Part shown: positions 35,056 to 44,295 of the stretch, piece after piece
Position numbering within the stretch: the stretch's first letter is position 1
Layout of the letters: every line of letters begins with the position of its first letter
Source of the DNA: JADGGV01 sp035715725
Lineage (GTDB): Bacteria > Gemmatimonadota > Gemmatimonadetes > Longimicrobiales > RSA9
DNA length: 64,000 nucleotides
Assembly: GCA_035715725.1 (NCBI GenBank)
Contig: DASTKT010000205.1
Span: forward strand, 4,116 to 68,115
Direction of reading: 5' to 3'
Notes under the pieces: generated by a model
Database searches by the model: none
Seen by the model: the letters and a program-made list of their open reading frames with translations, nothing else
Told to the model about the DNA's origin: nothing
Position numbers and translations under genes: made by a program

Positions 35056-36024
35056 ATGGAGATGCGGGGCAATTCGACGGGCGGCCCGGCGATCCGATCG
35101 ATCCTGGTCCCGGTGGACGGCTCGGAGTTCGGGCACACGGCCCTCGCCTGGGCGGTGCCGATCGCGCGGGGGACGAACGCGCGGCTGCACCTGGTGCACG
35201 TGCGGGCGGGCGGCGCGCACCGGGCGGACGACGAGGAGGAGCGGAAGTACCTCGACGCGGTGGCGGAGGAGGCGTGCCAGGCGCTCGGCGAGTCGGTGTC
35301 GTTCGCGGTCGTGGACGCGCCGGGCGTCTTCTCCGCGCTGCCGGCGCAGCCCCGCAGCGCCGTCGCCGGAGCGCTGTGCGACTACGCGGAGCGGCACCTC
35401 GTCGGGCTCGCGGTCATGGCGACGCACGGCCGGCGCGGGCTCGGGCGGGCGTGGCTCGGCAGCGTCGCCGATGGGATCGTGCGGCACGGCGGCTCGCCGG
35501 TGCTGCTGGTCCGGCCGGGCGAGGAGACGAGCGTGGCGACGCACCGGATCCGGAACGCGATCGTCGTGCTGGACGGCACGTTCGCGGGCGAGCGCGTACT
35601 GAACGCGGCGCTGGAGGTGGCCGGTCCGGGCGCTCGGTACACGCTGTTGCGGGTCGTTCCGCCGCAGCTCGTGTCGACGAGCCCGTACACGCCGCCGGTG
35701 CCGGCGGTGAACTCGCCGCAGGTGGAGGCGGCCCGCAGGGCCGCCATGGAGTACCTCGAGCGGACGGCCGCCCGGCTGCGGACCCGTGAGGTGGAGGTCG
35801 TGACCGGCACCGTCGTCGCGGCGAGCGACGAGAGCGGCGCGCGGGCGTTCGCGGACGTGACGGGGTCGGACCTCGTCGCGCTGAAGGCGCCGGGCCTCGA
35901 CAGGGCGACGGTCTCGCTGCTGGCGCCGAGCCGGTCGCTGCTGCTCTACCCGACGCGGCTGGCCGAACGCGCCGCGGAGCCGCAGCGCGCGCCGAGGCCG
36001 CTCGCGATCCCGACGCCGGCGTAG
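35056..36024 (+). CDS. universal stress protein with two UspA domains
   Basis: The protein has 322 residues. GGAGG lies before the ATG at 35056. The first UspA domain (about 10-155) starts SILVPVDGSEFGHTALAWA and ends with the nucleotide-binding pattern ATHGRRGLGRAWLGSVADG...PVLLV. The second (about 165-310) begins NAIVVLDGTFAGERVLNAAL but lacks a full ATP loop near its end (LVALKAPGLDRATVSLLAPS), so only the first domain probably binds ATP. The following 291 bases to 36315 hold nothing recognised. Confidence 0.88.
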   Translation: MEMRGNSTGGPAIRSILVPVDGSEFGHTALAWAVPIARGTNARLHLVHVRAGGAHRADDEEERKYLDAVAEEACQALGESVSFAVVDAPGVFSALPAQPRSAVAGALCDYAERHLVGLAVMATHGRRGLGRAWLGSVADGIVRHGGSPVLLVRPGEETSVATHRIRNAIVVLDGTFAGERVLNAALEVAGPGARYTLLRVVPPQLVSTSPYTPPVPAVNSPQVEAARRAAMEYLERTAARLRTREVEVVTGTVVAASDESGARAFADVTGSDLVALKAPGLDRATVSLLAPSRSLLLYPTRLAERAAEPQRAPRPLAIPTPA

Positions 36025-36315
36025 CGATCCGTCGCCGGGTCACTCCGTCCGCGGCGGCGCCACCGGTCGGACCCGCGTCGCGCGGAGCACCGGCACGCAG
36101 GGGGCCGCGGCGCGGGGCGAGGCCACCGACTCGGCGCGGATGAACGCGACGGGCTGGCACGGGTCGAGCGCCTGCACGCTCGCGCCGAGAGCGCGGCCGA
36201 GCGGCGCAGCCGCACCCCGCCCACCCCCGCGGAGCCTCCGCCAGCGCGAGGGAGAGCAACGTTGCCGGGGGCGGAGCCTGGGCGACAGACGAGCATCGGT
36301 TCGGATCGGTCCGAC

Positions 36316-37596
36316 TCAGCGCTTGAGGTTCGGGTTCCCGTCGTATTCGATGTCGGGCAGTGGATGGCACGTCACTGGCCCATATGGCTCGCCCAGGTGG
36401 TTGAGCCCGGTCGGGAACGGCAGCTTGAGGCGTAGCATGTCGTACAGCCGGTGCCCTTCGAGGAACAACTCGCGCCGGCGCTCCTCGATCACCTCGGACA
36501 ACACCGCCCCGCCGTCCTGCACGTCCGCCGGTGCGTAGCGCGGCAGCTTGGCGAAGTCCCGGAGCGCGTTGATCCGGTCTACGGCGGCTTGCCCAAGCTC
36601 CGCTTCCGCCACGATGAGGTACGCCTCCCGCCACGTTGCGATCGGGATGGGCGAGTTCGCCGCCGGGTACTTGGCCTGGGCGAAGAAGGGCGTCTTCGCG
36701 TCCTGACCGAGACCCGTGGGACCGGTGATGGTCACGCGGGTGTCCGGCACGCCGCCGACGGTCAGGCCGCGGTACTCGGGCGCGATGGTGATGTACTTGT
36801 TTACCTGGTTGTTCAGGTAGACGCGGTTCTGGCGGCGCGCGTTCGCCGTCGAGTACGTCGCGTTGAAGACGAAGCCTTGCGGGACCTGCTTGGCGGCGGC
36901 GGCCGCTTCCGCCTTCCGGCCGAGGTCCAGCAGGACCCTGGCGCGGCCGACCAGCGCGAGGTTTCGGAGCGACGCGTCGTTGGCCTGCTGCGCCAGCTGC
37001 TCGGCCTTCGTGAAGCGGTCCAGCGCCCGCGCCAGGACGTCGGCGGGCGTCAGGAGCGGTCCGCCATCGAGCGCCATCTCGCAGAACCCTTCCGCGAGCA
37101 GGGTATGGGCGTACCCGGACATCGCCGCGAGCATGGCGAGGGTCTGCGTCTTGTTGAAGCTCAGCTGTTCGGGGGGAAACGCCTCGATCCGGCGGATCGC
37201 GTCGTCCGCCTGGAAGCGTGCGCTCGAGAGCGCCACGTAGAAGCCCGCGGTCGTGGCGTTGGTCGTCGTGGGGCAGGCTCCCGTACCCGTCTTGAGCTCC
37301 GAGAGGTGAGCGGTCCAGACGTTGAAGTTCCGGAACGAGCTCGAGCTGACGAACTCGTTGGTGAGGAACCCTTCCCCGGCGATGTACGCCGCCAGGGCGC
37401 ACTCGAGCTCCCCGCGCGCGGCGCTCGCGACGCTCGCCATGAGCGACGGGTCGCCGAGGGCGCTCGCGGGCACGGCGCCGGGGACGTCGACATCGAGCAG
37501 CTTGTTGCAGCCGCTCAAGCCGACGGCGAGCAGCCCACATACGAGGGTGCCCGTTCTGCAGATCGACCGGCAAAGCCGCGTGATGGACCCTCGCAT
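36316..37596 (-). CDS. SusD/RagB-family outer-membrane lipoprotein
   Basis: The protein has 426 residues. GGAGGAG sits six bases before the ATG at 37596; an earlier ATG overlaps that site. The lipobox is LSGC, followed by NKLLDVDVP, the usual SusD start. Helical TPR-like repeats follow, with NLALVGRARVLLDLGRKAEA near the middle and the conserved EERRRELFLEGHRLYDMLRL near the C terminus. SusD proteins bind nutrients at the cell surface and lid the partner SusC channel, here encoded 55 bases upstream. Confidence 0.92.
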   Translation of the reverse strand: MRGSITRLCRSICRTGTLVCGLLAVGLSGCNKLLDVDVPGAVPASALGDPSLMASVASAARGELECALAAYIAGEGFLTNEFVSSSSFRNFNVWTAHLSELKTGTGACPTTTNATTAGFYVALSSARFQADDAIRRIEAFPPEQLSFNKTQTLAMLAAMSGYAHTLLAEGFCEMALDGGPLLTPADVLARALDRFTKAEQLAQQANDASLRNLALVGRARVLLDLGRKAEAAAAAKQVPQGFVFNATYSTANARRQNRVYLNNQVNKYITIAPEYRGLTVGGVPDTRVTITGPTGLGQDAKTPFFAQAKYPAANSPIPIATWREAYLIVAEAELGQAAVDRINALRDFAKLPRYAPADVQDGGAVLSEVIEERRRELFLEGHRLYDMLRLKLPFPTGLNHLGEPYGPVTCHPLPDIEYDGNPNLKR

Positions 37597-37651
37597 GGGC
37601 ATCTCCTCCGGCTCGATCGCGTGATCGCGTGTCATCGCAAGCCCCCTTGCG

Positions 37652-40600
37652 TCAGAAGCTCATACGGACGGTGAGCACCGTGCTGGCCAGCGGCGGCATG
37701 ACCGTCTGGTAGCCCGTGGAGAGGTCGCCTGTGCCGCGAGTCTCCACATCCCAGACCCGGCCATTGCCGAGGGGAACGATCACGCGGCCGTCGCGCGGCG
37801 TGTCCCAGCCCATCTGCGCGGTCCAGAGCGTCATGAGGTTACGGCCGGCGAGCGAGACCGACCCGCCGCGCGCGCCAAACCGTTGCGCCCACGCGCTCGG
37901 CAGCGTGTAGGTCGCCGAGGCCTCTCTCAGCTTGAGGAACCCGGCCTCGTACATGCCGAGCGGGTTGCGGCCGATCGCCCGGTACGCCATCACGATCGGG
38001 TCGTCCTGGACGCGGCAAGCGCGGGAACTGCAGTACGTCGTATGGTTCGCCGGGTCGCTGGAATCCTGCTGCCAGTTCCCCCCGCTGCCGTCCACCGAGA
38101 GGAAGAGACGCACGCGCTGGCCGAGGTCCAGTCCCTGGGTCAGGTTCACCTGCCACGTCGGCTGCGAATGCCCCCAGCGTACGAGCGGCGCGTTCGCGCA
38201 GGGGACCGGCGGGCCGCCCATCTCCCGGCCGCTCGGCCCCGTGCCGCCGTCGCACATGATGTTCTTGACCGCGCCGCTGGTGCCGTTCACGAACTCCGCC
38301 GAGAGCACCTTCTGCCAGTAGAGATCGGCGATGGAGAACCCCACGATGTTCTGGGAGAAGCCCGAGCCGAGCACACTCCGGCCGGCTCCGAGGGCCTCGA
38401 TGCGGTTCGCGGTCGTTGAGAAGCCGACCCCCATGTCCCAGCCGATCCGGCGACCGTCCAGCATGCGGGCGTTCACCTGCACCTCGTTGCCCCAGCCCTT
38501 CACGCGCCCGAGGTTCACGATCTGCGTGCCGGAGAACCCGGACGAAGGCGGGAGCGGCTGGCCGATCATCGCGTCCTTCACGACGCGGTTGTAGTGGGTG
38601 AAGACGACTTCCACGCGGTCCTTGAGCAGACCCAGATCGAATCCGAGCTCCAGCTCCTCACTCCGCTCCGGCTTGAGTGCCTCGTTGCCGATGGCGCTGG
38701 GCGCGAGTCCGGGCTGGTCGCCGAAGCCGGTGACGGGCGCGTAGAGCTGGACCGCCGCCAGGGTGGCGGGTTGCCGGCCCGCGGCGCCCCACGCGCCGCG
38801 TAGCCGGAACTTGCTCACCCAGTCGACCTTCCAGAACGGCTCCTCGTGGACGACCCACGCGGCGCTCAGCTTCGGGTAGACGGCGGCCTCGTACTGGGCG
38901 CCGAAGGCGCTGTTGTCGTCGCCGCGGACCGCCGCGGTGAGGAAGACCCGGTTGCGCCAGTCGAGCTGCTGCTGCACGAAGAGGCCGACCGTCGCGTTCT
39001 CGACGAAGCTCTCCGACCCCGTCGTGAGTGCGCCGGCCGACACCGTGGTGAGTGGCGAGGCCGCGAACTGGGTGCCGATGGCACCGAGCGTCTTGGAGCC
39101 GAGATGGTAGTACTGGAAGCCGGCGGAGGTGGTCGCCTTGAGGTCCTGGCCGAGTTGCTTCGAGGCGGACGAGCTGAAGTCCACCGTCACGATGGTATTG
39201 TTCTGGCGCGTGACGTTCTTGCTGCCGAGGCTCAGGCTTCCCCACCACCCCGCGCTGCCGTCCGGGTCCCGGGGGTAGAGCACCGCGTTCTCCTCCTCGC
39301 CGGCATCGATGCCCGCGACCACGCGGCTGATCAGCCACCCGAGCGGCTGATACCGGAGCTCGGCGCTCGCGATGCTGCGGCCGACCTCCTCGCGCGAGTC
39401 GATCTGCGCGGAGATTTCCGGCGGAGCGGCCTGGAAGCCTCTCCACTTCGTGTTCAGGTTCGCGGGGCTCCCCCAGACCAGGTTGCCGAACGCGTCGACC
39501 GGGTCGTTCTGCTGCGCCGCCCGGTAGCTCCGGGTGATGTAGGCGAGGTTGAACTTCGCGGTGAGCGGCGGCGCCAGGATGGCGTCGACGTTGGAGCGGA
39601 CCGAGAACTGCTTCTGCCAGTTGTAGGGAACGACCCCGACCTCGTTGCTATACCCGCCCGAGACGTAGTACCGAAGCCGCTCGGCGCCTCCTCGGACGTT
39701 GAGGTCGAGCGCCTCGAGATGGCCGTACTTGAACGGGTCGCCCCAGGGCCCGAAGTCGCGCTCGTGCGCGTACAGATTGACGCTGTCGAGGGGGGCGCCA
39801 CCGAGGCCACCGGTGTAGCTCCAGCCGGTCTTCGCCTCCGGGTTCCACAGCCAGTTCTTCCCCATCCGCATGGCCATATCGAACTGCGTCGGCCCCTCGG
39901 CACCTCGCTTGGTGACGATCTGGATGACGCCGTTGGAAGCCTCCGTCCCGTAGAGGGTGGCGGCGGCCGGCCCCTTGATGACCTCGATGCTCTCGATGTC
40001 CTCCAGGTTGATGTCGTCGAGGCGGCTCTGCCGTCCCCCACCCCGGATGCCGGGCGGGCCGGAGAGGCGGCTGTCCATGCGAACGCCGTCGATGTAGATC
40101 AACGGCGTCGCGTCGAGGCTCATGCTCGAGACACCCCGGATGTGGATGGGTGAGCCGGCCCCTACGGTTCCGGCGCCGCCGAGGACCTGAACGCCCGGCG
40201 ACCGCGCCGCCAGCAACTGGTTCACGCTGGTGGCCGGCGCCGTCCGGACGGCGGCCGCGGCGCTGATGCGGTCCACCACGGTGCCGAGGGCTCGGCGCTG
40301 GGTCCCGCCGACGGTGCCCGTCACGATGACCTGATCGAGGGCGATCGCTTGCTCGGACAGCTCGAACCGCGCCTCCGTGACCGTCCCGGCCGCCACCATG
40401 ACCGTTCGCTCCAAGCTGCCGAAGCCCAGCATATCGACCCGGACCGTCCGCCGGCCCGCGGGCACGTTCTCGATGACGAAATCGCCGGTGGAGCTCGTCA
40501 GGGCTCCGAGCCCGGTGCCCGCCACCGAGACCTGCGCGCCCGGGAGCGGGCGCGAGCCGCCGGCCGTCGTCACCTTCCCACGGAGCGTTCCGCCCTGCTG

Positions 40601-40693
40601 AGCGGCCGCGGGGACCGCCGCCGCCAGAGCGAGGAGACACAGCGTCGCCGCCAGGGACCGCACCGTGCGGCGGCGAGGTACGCGATCGGTCAT
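37652..40693 (-). CDS. SusC/RagA-family TonB-dependent transporter (no STN domain)
   Basis: The protein has 1013 residues. GGAGG lies before the ATG, with a signal peptide ending AAAQQ. A CarboxypepD_reg domain (GKVTTAGGSRPLPGAQVSV, about 38-115) is followed by the plug with DATPLIYIDGVRMDS and SIEVIKGPAAATLYGTEASNGVI, the SusC signature, then the barrel. Unlike the SusC at 54138 it has no N-terminal STN domain, so it should transport without signalling to an anti-sigma factor. It lies 19 bases after the CocE hydrolase gene. Confidence 0.93.
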   Translation of the reverse strand: MTDRVPRRRTVRSLAATLCLLALAAAVPAAAQQGGTLRGKVTTAGGSRPLPGAQVSVAGTGLGALTSSTGDFVIENVPAGRRTVRVDMLGFGSLERTVMVAAGTVTEARFELSEQAIALDQVIVTGTVGGTQRRALGTVVDRISAAAAVRTAPATSVNQLLAARSPGVQVLGGAGTVGAGSPIHIRGVSSMSLDATPLIYIDGVRMDSRLSGPPGIRGGGRQSRLDDINLEDIESIEVIKGPAAATLYGTEASNGVIQIVTKRGAEGPTQFDMAMRMGKNWLWNPEAKTGWSYTGGLGGAPLDSVNLYAHERDFGPWGDPFKYGHLEALDLNVRGGAERLRYYVSGGYSNEVGVVPYNWQKQFSVRSNVDAILAPPLTAKFNLAYITRSYRAAQQNDPVDAFGNLVWGSPANLNTKWRGFQAAPPEISAQIDSREEVGRSIASAELRYQPLGWLISRVVAGIDAGEEENAVLYPRDPDGSAGWWGSLSLGSKNVTRQNNTIVTVDFSSSASKQLGQDLKATTSAGFQYYHLGSKTLGAIGTQFAASPLTTVSAGALTTGSESFVENATVGLFVQQQLDWRNRVFLTAAVRGDDNSAFGAQYEAAVYPKLSAAWVVHEEPFWKVDWVSKFRLRGAWGAAGRQPATLAAVQLYAPVTGFGDQPGLAPSAIGNEALKPERSEELELGFDLGLLKDRVEVVFTHYNRVVKDAMIGQPLPPSSGFSGTQIVNLGRVKGWGNEVQVNARMLDGRRIGWDMGVGFSTTANRIEALGAGRSVLGSGFSQNIVGFSIADLYWQKVLSAEFVNGTSGAVKNIMCDGGTGPSGREMGGPPVPCANAPLVRWGHSQPTWQVNLTQGLDLGQRVRLFLSVDGSGGNWQQDSSDPANHTTYCSSRACRVQDDPIVMAYRAIGRNPLGMYEAGFLKLREASATYTLPSAWAQRFGARGGSVSLAGRNLMTLWTAQMGWDTPRDGRVIVPLGNGRVWDVETRGTGDLSTGYQTVMPPLASTVLTVRMSF

Positions 40694-40712
40694 GTTCGTC
40701 CTCCGGAAGTGG

Positions 40713-42578
40713 TCAGATCGGCTCGGTAATTCCGCGGTCTCTCCTCAAAATCGTGAGCTGGATCCTCGAGTTGCGGGTCGGGGAGCGGTACACTTTCTGG
40801 GTGGCCTTCCGATAATCCGACTCCTTCGCATGGTAGATATCCACGAACGTCTGTGGGTTGCGGTCGAACATCGGGAACCACGAACTCTGCACCTGCACCA
40901 TGAGACGGTGGCCAGCGAGGAAGGTGTGGTTCTTGTCGCCGAGCTCGAACTCGAGGTGTGTCACCTCGTTCGGAACCATCGGCTCGGGCTTGGAAAGGCT
41001 GTTGCGGAACTTTCCACGCAGGATGTCGCCGGCCACCAGCATCTGGTAGCCGCCCATGCCGTCCGGCGCAGTCGAGGGATAGACGTCGATCAGCTTGACG
41101 ACCCAGTCGGAGTCCGTGCCACTGGTGGCGACCTCGAGCACGGCCTTGATCGGCCCCGCGACCGTGAGATCCTCCTTGAGCGGCTCCGTCTGATAGACGA
41201 GCACGTCCGGCCGCACAGCGGCGAACCGCTGGTCCTCCACCATGAAGAGGTGTCCCTCGATCGTGCGGATCTCAGCCGAATACGGCACCGGCTTCCACGG
41301 GTCGCTGACGTACGAATCGAACGGCTCGCCTCCGTCGGCCTCCGGCGGCGTGAACGCGAGCTTACTCCGCTCCCGCAGGTACAGGCTCCGGGGCTCGACG
41401 TTCTTCGGCGGCCACTGGTCGTACCGGCGCCACTGGTTCGACCCGGTCTCGAAGACGAGCGCCTCCGGCAGGTCCGGCTTGCCCTTGTCCTTGAGGTAGA
41501 AATCGAAGAACGGTTTTTCGACGCTCTCGCGGAAGTACACGCCCGTCTTGCTCCCGAAGCCGATCCGGCCGAGCGAGTCGCCGTCCATGCGCGCCCACCC
41601 GCCATGCAGCCACGGGCCCACCACCAGCGTGCTCTTGTTGGGCCGGTTCTTCTCCTCGATCGCGCGGTGCATCCGGAACGGACCCCAGAAATCCTGGGCG
41701 TCGAACCAGCCGGCGACGATGAGGACCGGGAACCGGATGTTGTTGAGGTCCTTCGGCACGTTGCGGGACTGCCAGTACCCGTCGTACGTGCCGTGGACCA
41801 TGTAGTCGTCCCACGTCGGGACGGTGCTCTCGAAGAACTGCTTCGCGTTCGCGGCCGCACCCATTCGGAGGAAGAAGTCGTAGCCGTCCGGTGTGCCGTA
41901 ATCGAAACGGGCCGTGGGCTGATCCGTGGGCGCGCCTCTCACGCGCGCGTTCGAGGACATCCACGCGAAGGCGTACATCAACTGGAACGCCCCTCCCGAG
42001 TGGTGGTCGTCCCCCATGAACTGGTCCTCCGGGGGCGCCTGGGGTGAGGCAGCTTTGAGCGCGGGGTGGGCCCCGATCATGCCCTGAGCCACCTGCCAGC
42101 CGGCCCAGGAGATGCCCCACATGCCGACCCGGCCGTTGTTGTTGCGGATATTCTTCACGAGCCAATCGATCGTGTCGTAGGTGTCCGTGCTCTCGTCGGA
42201 CTTACCTGTCCCCTTTTCGAGCGGCTTGTGGTGAACGAATTCTCCCTCGGACTTGAACTTCCCGCGGACATCCTGGTAGGCGACGATGTAGCCGTCCTTC
42301 GCGAACTCGTTGTTCGGGCCGATCACCGACCGGTATTCCTCCGGGCCGTAAGGCGGAATGCCGTACGCCGTTCGGGTCAGCAGGATCGGCTGTTTCTGGG
42401 ACGGGTCCTTCGGCGTGTATACGATGGTGAAGAGCTTCACGCCGTCCCGCATCGGGACCATGTATTCGGTCTTCGTATAGTTCGCCCTCACATCGAAGGC
42501 GGCCTCCTGGGCGGAGGCGACGGTCGGAAGGAGGCAGGCCAGCAGGGCGAGCACGAGCACTCTTTGCCTGGTTCTCAT
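40713..42578 (-). CDS. secreted CocE/NonD-family serine hydrolase
   Basis: The protein has 621 residues. A signal peptide (LVLALLACLLPTVASAQ) exports it. The alpha/beta-hydrolase domain has VPMRDGVKLFT, AYQDVRGKFKSEGEF and the nucleophile elbow GISWAGWQ near residue 155. Later come AGWFDAQDFWGP with the candidate acid residue and VVGPWLHGGW with the His. The C-terminal jelly roll follows (TVAGPIKAVLEVATSGTDSDWVVKLIDVYP). Relatives cleave X-Pro dipeptides, amino-acid esters, cocaine or beta-lactam-type side chains. I chose the second ATG; the first overlaps GGAGG. Confidence 0.9.
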   Translation of the reverse strand: MRTRQRVLVLALLACLLPTVASAQEAAFDVRANYTKTEYMVPMRDGVKLFTIVYTPKDPSQKQPILLTRTAYGIPPYGPEEYRSVIGPNNEFAKDGYIVAYQDVRGKFKSEGEFVHHKPLEKGTGKSDESTDTYDTIDWLVKNIRNNNGRVGMWGISWAGWQVAQGMIGAHPALKAASPQAPPEDQFMGDDHHSGGAFQLMYAFAWMSSNARVRGAPTDQPTARFDYGTPDGYDFFLRMGAAANAKQFFESTVPTWDDYMVHGTYDGYWQSRNVPKDLNNIRFPVLIVAGWFDAQDFWGPFRMHRAIEEKNRPNKSTLVVGPWLHGGWARMDGDSLGRIGFGSKTGVYFRESVEKPFFDFYLKDKGKPDLPEALVFETGSNQWRRYDQWPPKNVEPRSLYLRERSKLAFTPPEADGGEPFDSYVSDPWKPVPYSAEIRTIEGHLFMVEDQRFAAVRPDVLVYQTEPLKEDLTVAGPIKAVLEVATSGTDSDWVVKLIDVYPSTAPDGMGGYQMLVAGDILRGKFRNSLSKPEPMVPNEVTHLEFELGDKNHTFLAGHRLMVQVQSSWFPMFDRNPQTFVDIYHAKESDYRKATQKVYRSPTRNSRIQLTILRRDRGITEPI

Positions 42579-42947
42579 GAGCGTTCTCATCCTCCGTTTC
42601 GGATCCGCGGGCAGGTGGGGCTACGTCGCGGCGGGATGCCGACAGCGCTTCGTCATGCCGGAGCCGGCGGAGTATGCCGCCGGCCGGGCTGGCGTAGATG
42701 GGCCCGAATCCAGCCAGGCGGCTCGCCCGTGCCTCGCGCGGGAGGCCCCCTGGCCTTCCCAGTTGCGGTCGGCTCGGCGTTCGCGCTTCGCGGCCGGAGC
42801 GATCGGAGGCGCCCCAAGGCAGCGGATCGCTCGGTGGAGCTCGCAAGACGTCGCGAGGTCTCCAGGCAGGCGCCGTCGGCGCTCATGCGCTCCCGCGGCA
42901 CCCGCGCCGAGCACGGCGTTCGGTGCGGCCCGGTTGAGTGCCCGCCA
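42579..42947. other. 369-base gap splitting the minus-strand cluster
   Basis: This is the only large gap in the run from 59301 to 36316 apart from the sigma and regulator region. The sequence is GC-rich with a short dyad around the word CATACT near 42668 but no convincing -35. It may hold a second promoter for the CocE-SusC-SusD segment. Confidence 0.4.
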
Positions 42948-44291
42948 TCAGGGAACCAGGACCGACCGCTCAGGGTCGATTCGAGTCCAGCACAGCGCCG
43001 AGATGCAGCAGAGGACGCTGGCGATGAAGAACGGGAGCTGCCACGACCCCGTCGCCTGGACGAGGATGCCGAAGAGCAGCGGTGAGATGGCTCCACCGAG
43101 GTTGCCGAACATGTTCATCATGGCGGAGACGGTGCCGGCGTACTCGTGGCCGACGTCGATGACGACGGCCCAGGAGACGCCGGTCGTGAGCTCGAGCCCG
43201 GCGGCCGCAAGGGTCAGGAAGGTGACGGCCAGGTACGGGTTCCGGACCATGACGCCCGGAAGGATGCACGCGATGCCGATCATGAAGCCCGCGATGGCCA
43301 CGGAGCGCCGCCCGAACCGCAGGCCGCGCCTGCGGACGAGCCGGTCGGAGAGCCATCCGCCGAACGTGTTCGTGCACGCGCCCGCGAAGAGGGGCAGCCC
43401 GGCGAAAACGCCGGAAGCGAGGAGGCTGAAGCCGCGCGATTCGATGAGGTAGGTCGGGATCCAGGTCAGGTAGATCCAGAAGGTGTAGACGTAGCAGAAA
43501 TACATCAGCGCGATGACCCACATGTTCCGGCTTCGCAGGAGGATGCGCCAGGGCACCTTCCCCGTGCCGTCGCCGGCGCCGCGAGCGTGGGCTCCGGCGC
43601 CCCCAACGCCGGCCCGGATGAGTGCCAGCTCCGCGTCGTTCACGCCCGGGTGGGCCTCCGGCCGGTCGCGGTAGTAGAGGTACCACACCGCGCCCCAGAG
43701 CAGGCCGGTCGCGCCGAGCACGAGGAACGCGGCGCGCCAACCCCACCGGATGGTGATGAAGGCGACGAGGGGCGGCGTGAGCGCGCCGGCCAGGCGCGCG
43801 CCGGCGTGGGTCGCGCCCTGGGCGAAGCCGCGCTCGGTGGCGGGCAGCCAGCGGGAGAACGCACGGGTGGCGGCGGGGAACGCGCCGGCCTCGCCGGTGC
43901 CGAAGAGGAATCGCACGACGAGGAGCGAGGTGGCGTTCCACGCGGCCGCCGTGAGCATGGTGAAGGCGGACCAGTAGGCGACGATGCCCGTCAGCACCCG
44001 CCGGGGTCCGAAGCGATCCGCGAGCCAGCCGCCCGGGAGCTGGAAGAGCGCATATCCCAGGGTGAAGGCGGAGAAGATCGCGCCCAGGACGACCTTGTCG
44101 AACCCGAACTCGGCCTGGATGCGCGGCGCGGCGGTCGAGATGGCCACGCGGTCCATGTAGGTGTTGCCGTAATGCAGGATGAGCAGCGCGAGGACGACGT
44201 GCCGGGCGGCGGTCGGGCGGAGCGCCACGGCCGCGGCCCCGGCGGCCGGACCCGCGACGGTCGGCCGGGTCCGGATGGGTTGCTCGCTCAA
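42948..44291 (-). CDS. MFS transporter, anion:cation symporter-like
   Basis: The protein has 447 residues and 12 predicted membrane helices. The start is TTG at 44291 with AGGAGG seven bases upstream, inside the preceding gene's last codons, so translation is coupled. Motifs include HYGNTYMDRVAISTAAP, GWLADRFGPRRVL (MFS signature A) and GTGEAGAFPAATRAFSRWLP, the ACS/hexuronate-phthalate transporter style. Substrates of that family are organic anions, including hexuronates and aromatic acids. Confidence 0.88.
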   Translation of the reverse strand: MSEQPIRTRPTVAGPAAGAAAVALRPTAARHVVLALLILHYGNTYMDRVAISTAAPRIQAEFGFDKVVLGAIFSAFTLGYALFQLPGGWLADRFGPRRVLTGIVAYWSAFTMLTAAAWNATSLLVVRFLFGTGEAGAFPAATRAFSRWLPATERGFAQGATHAGARLAGALTPPLVAFITIRWGWRAAFLVLGATGLLWGAVWYLYYRDRPEAHPGVNDAELALIRAGVGGAGAHARGAGDGTGKVPWRILLRSRNMWVIALMYFCYVYTFWIYLTWIPTYLIESRGFSLLASGVFAGLPLFAGACTNTFGGWLSDRLVRRRGLRFGRRSVAIAGFMIGIACILPGVMVRNPYLAVTFLTLAAAGLELTTGVSWAVVIDVGHEYAGTVSAMMNMFGNLGGAISPLLFGILVQATGSWQLPFFIASVLCCISALCWTRIDPERSVLVP

Positions 44292-44295
44292 GACC

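Noticed and set aside
36025..36315. possible small gene between the stress protein and SusD genes
   Set aside because: Frames are Arg/Ser/Pro-rich without a ribosome binding site or domain.
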